Source: Gp6-AA40 sp036802945 | GTDB taxonomy: Bacteria; Acidobacteriota; Vicinamibacteria; Vicinamibacterales; UBA2999 | DNA length: 25,060 nucleotides | NCBI GenBank assembly: GCA_036802945.1 | Contig: DAIRVG010000085.1 | Coordinates: forward strand, 1 to 25,060 | Reading direction: 5' to 3' | In this document: one piece after another, positions 23,056-25,060 of the stretch | How positions within the stretch are numbered: position 1 is the stretch's first letter | How the letters are laid out: every line of letters starts with the position of its first letter | Position numbers and translations under genes: made by a program | Notes under the pieces: model-generated | The model's database searches: none | What the model was told of the DNA's origin: nothing | Seen by the model: only the letters and a program-made list of their open reading frames with translations

Positions 23056-24099
23056 CTATTTCTCGCCGGTCATGACGGTGAAATCCTGCTTGCTCGTGGT
23101 CGTCGTCGAGCTCGTGGACGCCGGCTGGGTGATCACCATTGTCGTCCCCGGCACCACGACGGGCTCCGCCTTGCGCAGGAATTCTGGCGCCACCCGGATG
23201 ACTGCCAGAATATCGTCTGCCGTGACCGTGGTCGCTTCTTCGCCGGAGACCATCAGCCAGCGTGGAATGGGCTTGCCGCTTGCCGGCGAAACCGGATCCT
23301 CGGCGGAGGACTCGAGCTTCGTCAGCACGTGCAATTTGAACCTGCGCTCCGGATCGATGAGCGTGAACGGCGCGTGACCGATCTCGATGCCGGCGCGGAA
23401 GACGCGGATGCGACGATCCTCGTTGGTGATGAGAATCGTGACGGGGCCTTCGGGCGCCAACTCCGGCTGCCAGGCAAACTCGCCTGTTCGCGGCAGGTCA
23501 GTCGCGAGCGCGCCCTTGGTATCCACCGGCGCCACGAGCCCCGGATGGGCAACGGTGTTCGGCGATACTTTTTCATCAGAGACGACGACTGTGAGCCCGG
23601 TCTTCGTCTCGCCGAACAACAGCTGGGCGAATTCATACGGCATGCGCACGCAGCCGTGGGATGCCGGATAACCAGGCAGCTTGCCCGCGTGAAGCGCGAC
23701 GCCAGACCACGTCAGGCGCTGCATGTAGGGCATGGGCGCGTTGTTGTAAATATTCGAGTAGTGATCAGCGTTCTTCTGCAGGATCGTGAAAACGCCCGTG
23801 GGCGTTTCGTGGCCCTTCTTTCCGGTGGAAACCGTTGACGCACCGATGATCACGCCATTGCGATACACGTAGGCCAGCTGCTCGGGCAGCGACACGATCA
23901 TCACGATTGGGCCTTTGGGCGACAGTTCCGGGTGCCACGCGTATTCACCCGGCTTCAGCAGCCCCGGCATGACCGTCTTGGCCGTACCCAGGGTCGAGGT
24001 GGCCTTGGGCGGCGTCTCGGCGCCGGCGGCTGGTCCGGGCTGGAGAAGCAGGCAGGCGACAGACGCCAGGACCGCTGGTAAGATGCGCGCCTCACGCAT
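23056..24099 (-). CDS. L,D-transpeptidase (YkuD) with a degenerate second half
   Basis: This 347-aa exported protein has a signal peptide at residues about 1-27 (ILPAVLASVACLLL, AGA before ETPPK). The YkuD catalytic domain (residues about 66-175) has GKKGHETPTGVFTI, HAGKLPGYPASHGCVRMP with H148 and the catalytic C150, and LLFGETKTGLTVVVSD. It should cross-link peptidoglycan stem peptides or attach proteins to them. The second half repeats the start of the first: GEYAWHPELSPKGPIVMIV is echoed by GEFAWQPELAPEGPVTILI, followed by a partner strand pair, but no second HGC motif appears. The C-terminus is Thr/Ser-rich. Start ATG 24099. Its 5' end overlaps that of the divergent plus-strand gene. Confidence 0.92.
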   Translation of the reverse strand: MREARILPAVLASVACLLLQPGPAAGAETPPKATSTLGTAKTVMPGLLKPGEYAWHPELSPKGPIVMIVSLPEQLAYVYRNGVIIGASTVSTGKKGHETPTGVFTILQKNADHYSNIYNNAPMPYMQRLTWSGVALHAGKLPGYPASHGCVRMPYEFAQLLFGETKTGLTVVVSDEKVSPNTVAHPGLVAPVDTKGALATDLPRTGEFAWQPELAPEGPVTILITNEDRRIRVFRAGIEIGHAPFTLIDPERRFKLHVLTKLESSAEDPVSPASGKPIPRWLMVSGEEATTVTADDILAVIRVAPEFLRKAEPVVVPGTTMVITQPASTSSTTTTSKQDFTVMTGEK

Positions 24100-24814
24100 A
24101 TCGGCGATCGAGAATATCTTGTTGATTCATAAACATTTATCAGCCTTCCTGCTGGCTGGATTCGCGTGTCTTTGCGTCCCTGCAACGCTGGCACGAGCCG
24201 AGGCGGAATCGGCGCTCAATTTCGATCGCGAGGCAGCGATCCGCGCGGGCGTGTCGGGACACATAGTGGACCTCGCGATAAGCGCCGTCACCTGCGGAGT
24301 TGCATCCGGCGACCTCGTGGCGCCGCCGACTCTGACGGTCATCAATTATTCGTTGCCGTCAGCCCACCCACGGCTATGGGTCTTTGACCTGCGCTCGGGC
24401 CAACTTCTTTTCAAGGAACTGGTTGCCCACGGTCGCAACAGCGGCGTTGTGGTGGCGACGCGCTTCTCCGACGAGACCGGCAGCCACCAGTCAAGCCTGG
24501 GATTGTTCCGGACTGCGGATACCTACGTGGGGCAGAACGGTTACTCGCTTCGCCTCGACGGGCTCGAGCCCGGTTTCAACAGCCATGCGCGAGCGCGGGC
24601 AATCGTGATGCACGGTGCGAAATACGTCGATTCAACCGTTGCCAGCGCCACCGGACGCGTCGGCAGAAGCTGGGGATGTCCTGCGCTGCGCGAGGCGATC
24701 GCACGTCAGTTGATCGACACCGTCCGCGACGGCGGCGTGGTCTTTTCCTATTACCCCGATCCCGCCTGGCTCGCGAATTCGAAGTTCCTGCGCTGCGACT
24801 CAGCGGGCGCCTGA
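24083..24814 (+). CDS. Murein L,D-transpeptidase of the YkuD_2 type
   Basis: This protein is 243 aa from ATG 24083; TTG 24119 or 24122 would give a shorter leader and avoid overlapping the divergent gene. The signal sequence core is LSAFLLAGFACLCV, with cleavage near ARA. The catalytic region shows WVFDLRSGQLLFKELVAHGRNSG, SSLGLFRTADTYVGQNGYSLRLDGLEPGFN in separate strands, the His in IVMHGAKYV, and the catalytic C199 in RSWGCPAL. This SxGCP pattern and the GxxxGLFRT stretch mark the family distinct from HGC-type YkuD enzymes, so the two adjacent enzymes are not simple duplicates. Presumably periplasmic and active on peptidoglycan. Confidence 0.9.
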   Translation: MRASRISAIENILLIHKHLSAFLLAGFACLCVPATLARAEAESALNFDREAAIRAGVSGHIVDLAISAVTCGVASGDLVAPPTLTVINYSLPSAHPRLWVFDLRSGQLLFKELVAHGRNSGVVVATRFSDETGSHQSSLGLFRTADTYVGQNGYSLRLDGLEPGFNSHARARAIVMHGAKYVDSTVASATGRVGRSWGCPALREAIARQLIDTVRDGGVVFSYYPDPAWLANSKFLRCDSAGA

Positions 24815-24864
24815 TTGCGAAATCGCTTACAGTCGCCGGCGGTAGCTTCCGCTAGGGGTCGATC

Positions 24865-25060
24865 ATGAGCGACTGGTTCCGACGCTATCTGCTGCCGGGA
24901 TTTGTATTCGAGGCGGCGGTCATCGCTGGCGGCTACGCGACGGGGCGCGAGCTGGTGGAGTTCTTCCTGCCGGCGGGGCCGTGGGGAGGCCTGCTCGGCA
25001 TGCTGGTCAGCATGCTCTTCTGGAGCGCGGTCCTGATGATCAGCTTCGAGCTGGCGCGCC
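24865..25060 (+). CDS. YkvI-like integral membrane protein, 3' end outside the window
   Basis: Sixty-five codons are visible from ATG 24865, preceded by AGGGG about 7 nt upstream. The peptide begins SDWFRRYLLPGFVFEAAVIAGGY, continues with TGRELVEFFLP, and enters a second hydrophobic segment (LLGMLVSMLFWSAVLMISF). This N-terminus fits the YkvI family of predicted membrane proteins, for which I know no firm function. The gene runs off the right edge. The 50-nt gap before it holds only a small GCGA/TCGC dyad. Confidence 0.75.
   Translation, partial: MSDWFRRYLLPGFVFEAAVIAGGYATGRELVEFFLPAGPWGGLLGMLVSMLFWSAVLMISFELAR

Noticed and set aside
1..25060. CRISPR arrays, tRNA or rRNA genes, insertion sequences, attachment sites
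   Set aside because: No regularly spaced repeats, cloverleaf-like or rRNA-like stretches, transposase motifs or flanking terminal repeats were found by reading.

Overview
The window is about 25 kb of GC-rich, densely coding DNA from a Gram-negative bacterium. Outer-membrane beta-barrel proteins, lipoproteins, an AsmA-family protein, L,D-transpeptidases, a Tat-type leader and FixJ-class two-component regulators all point to a proteobacterium. Gamma- or betaproteobacterial environmental lineages seem most likely, but I cannot assign a genus. I saw no rRNA or tRNA gene, transposase, integrase or CRISPR array.

Layout. (a) 1-2290: two tandem epoxide hydrolase genes of the EHN/microsomal type, the first cut by the window edge. 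Each is followed by nearly the same 11-bp terminator-like hairpin, so the hairpin was probably duplicated with the gene. (b) 2303-6102: a signalling block. It holds a cupin gene whose leader looks frameshifted, a FixJ/LuxR response regulator (minus), a single-domain receiver and a MASE4 histidine kinase (plus), and a second FixJ/LuxR regulator (minus). That is one kinase with three receivers. A 13-bp inverted repeat lies in the divergent promoter region at 3300-3368. (c) 6142-15449: a block marked by a 21-nt motif that begins ACCGATACC. It occurs three times, always in intergenic DNA upstream of a gene. The first copy precedes a redoxin with a CxxW site. The second precedes a run of five exported proteins: an internally deleted metallo-beta-lactamase-fold protein, a cytochrome P460, an isochorismatase-fold hydrolase, an amidohydrolase and an alginate-export-type porin. 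The third precedes a DUF3187 outer-membrane protein and a CPA1 Na+/H+ antiporter. (d) 15516-19265: a Tat-leader PLP enzyme of the class V aminotransferase fold and an AsmA-family protein. (e) 19402-23025: three overlapping genes encoding an exported LssY_C-domain protein, a lipoprotein paralog of it, and an alpha/beta-hydrolase lipoprotein. (f) 23056-24814: divergent L,D-transpeptidase genes of two different families whose 5' ends overlap, then the start of a YkvI-like membrane protein at the right edge.

How it may work together (inference). The kinase and its FixJ-type partners may control the genes carrying the 21-nt motif, giving a regulon of periplasmic and outer-membrane oxidative or hydrolytic functions plus ion homeostasis. 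Region (e) looks like a translationally coupled envelope operon of unknown purpose. Several genes show decay or divergence: the cupin leader, the metallo-beta-lactamase-fold deletion, a non-standard amidohydrolase start, and a shortened LssY_C paralog next to a run of eight Gs.
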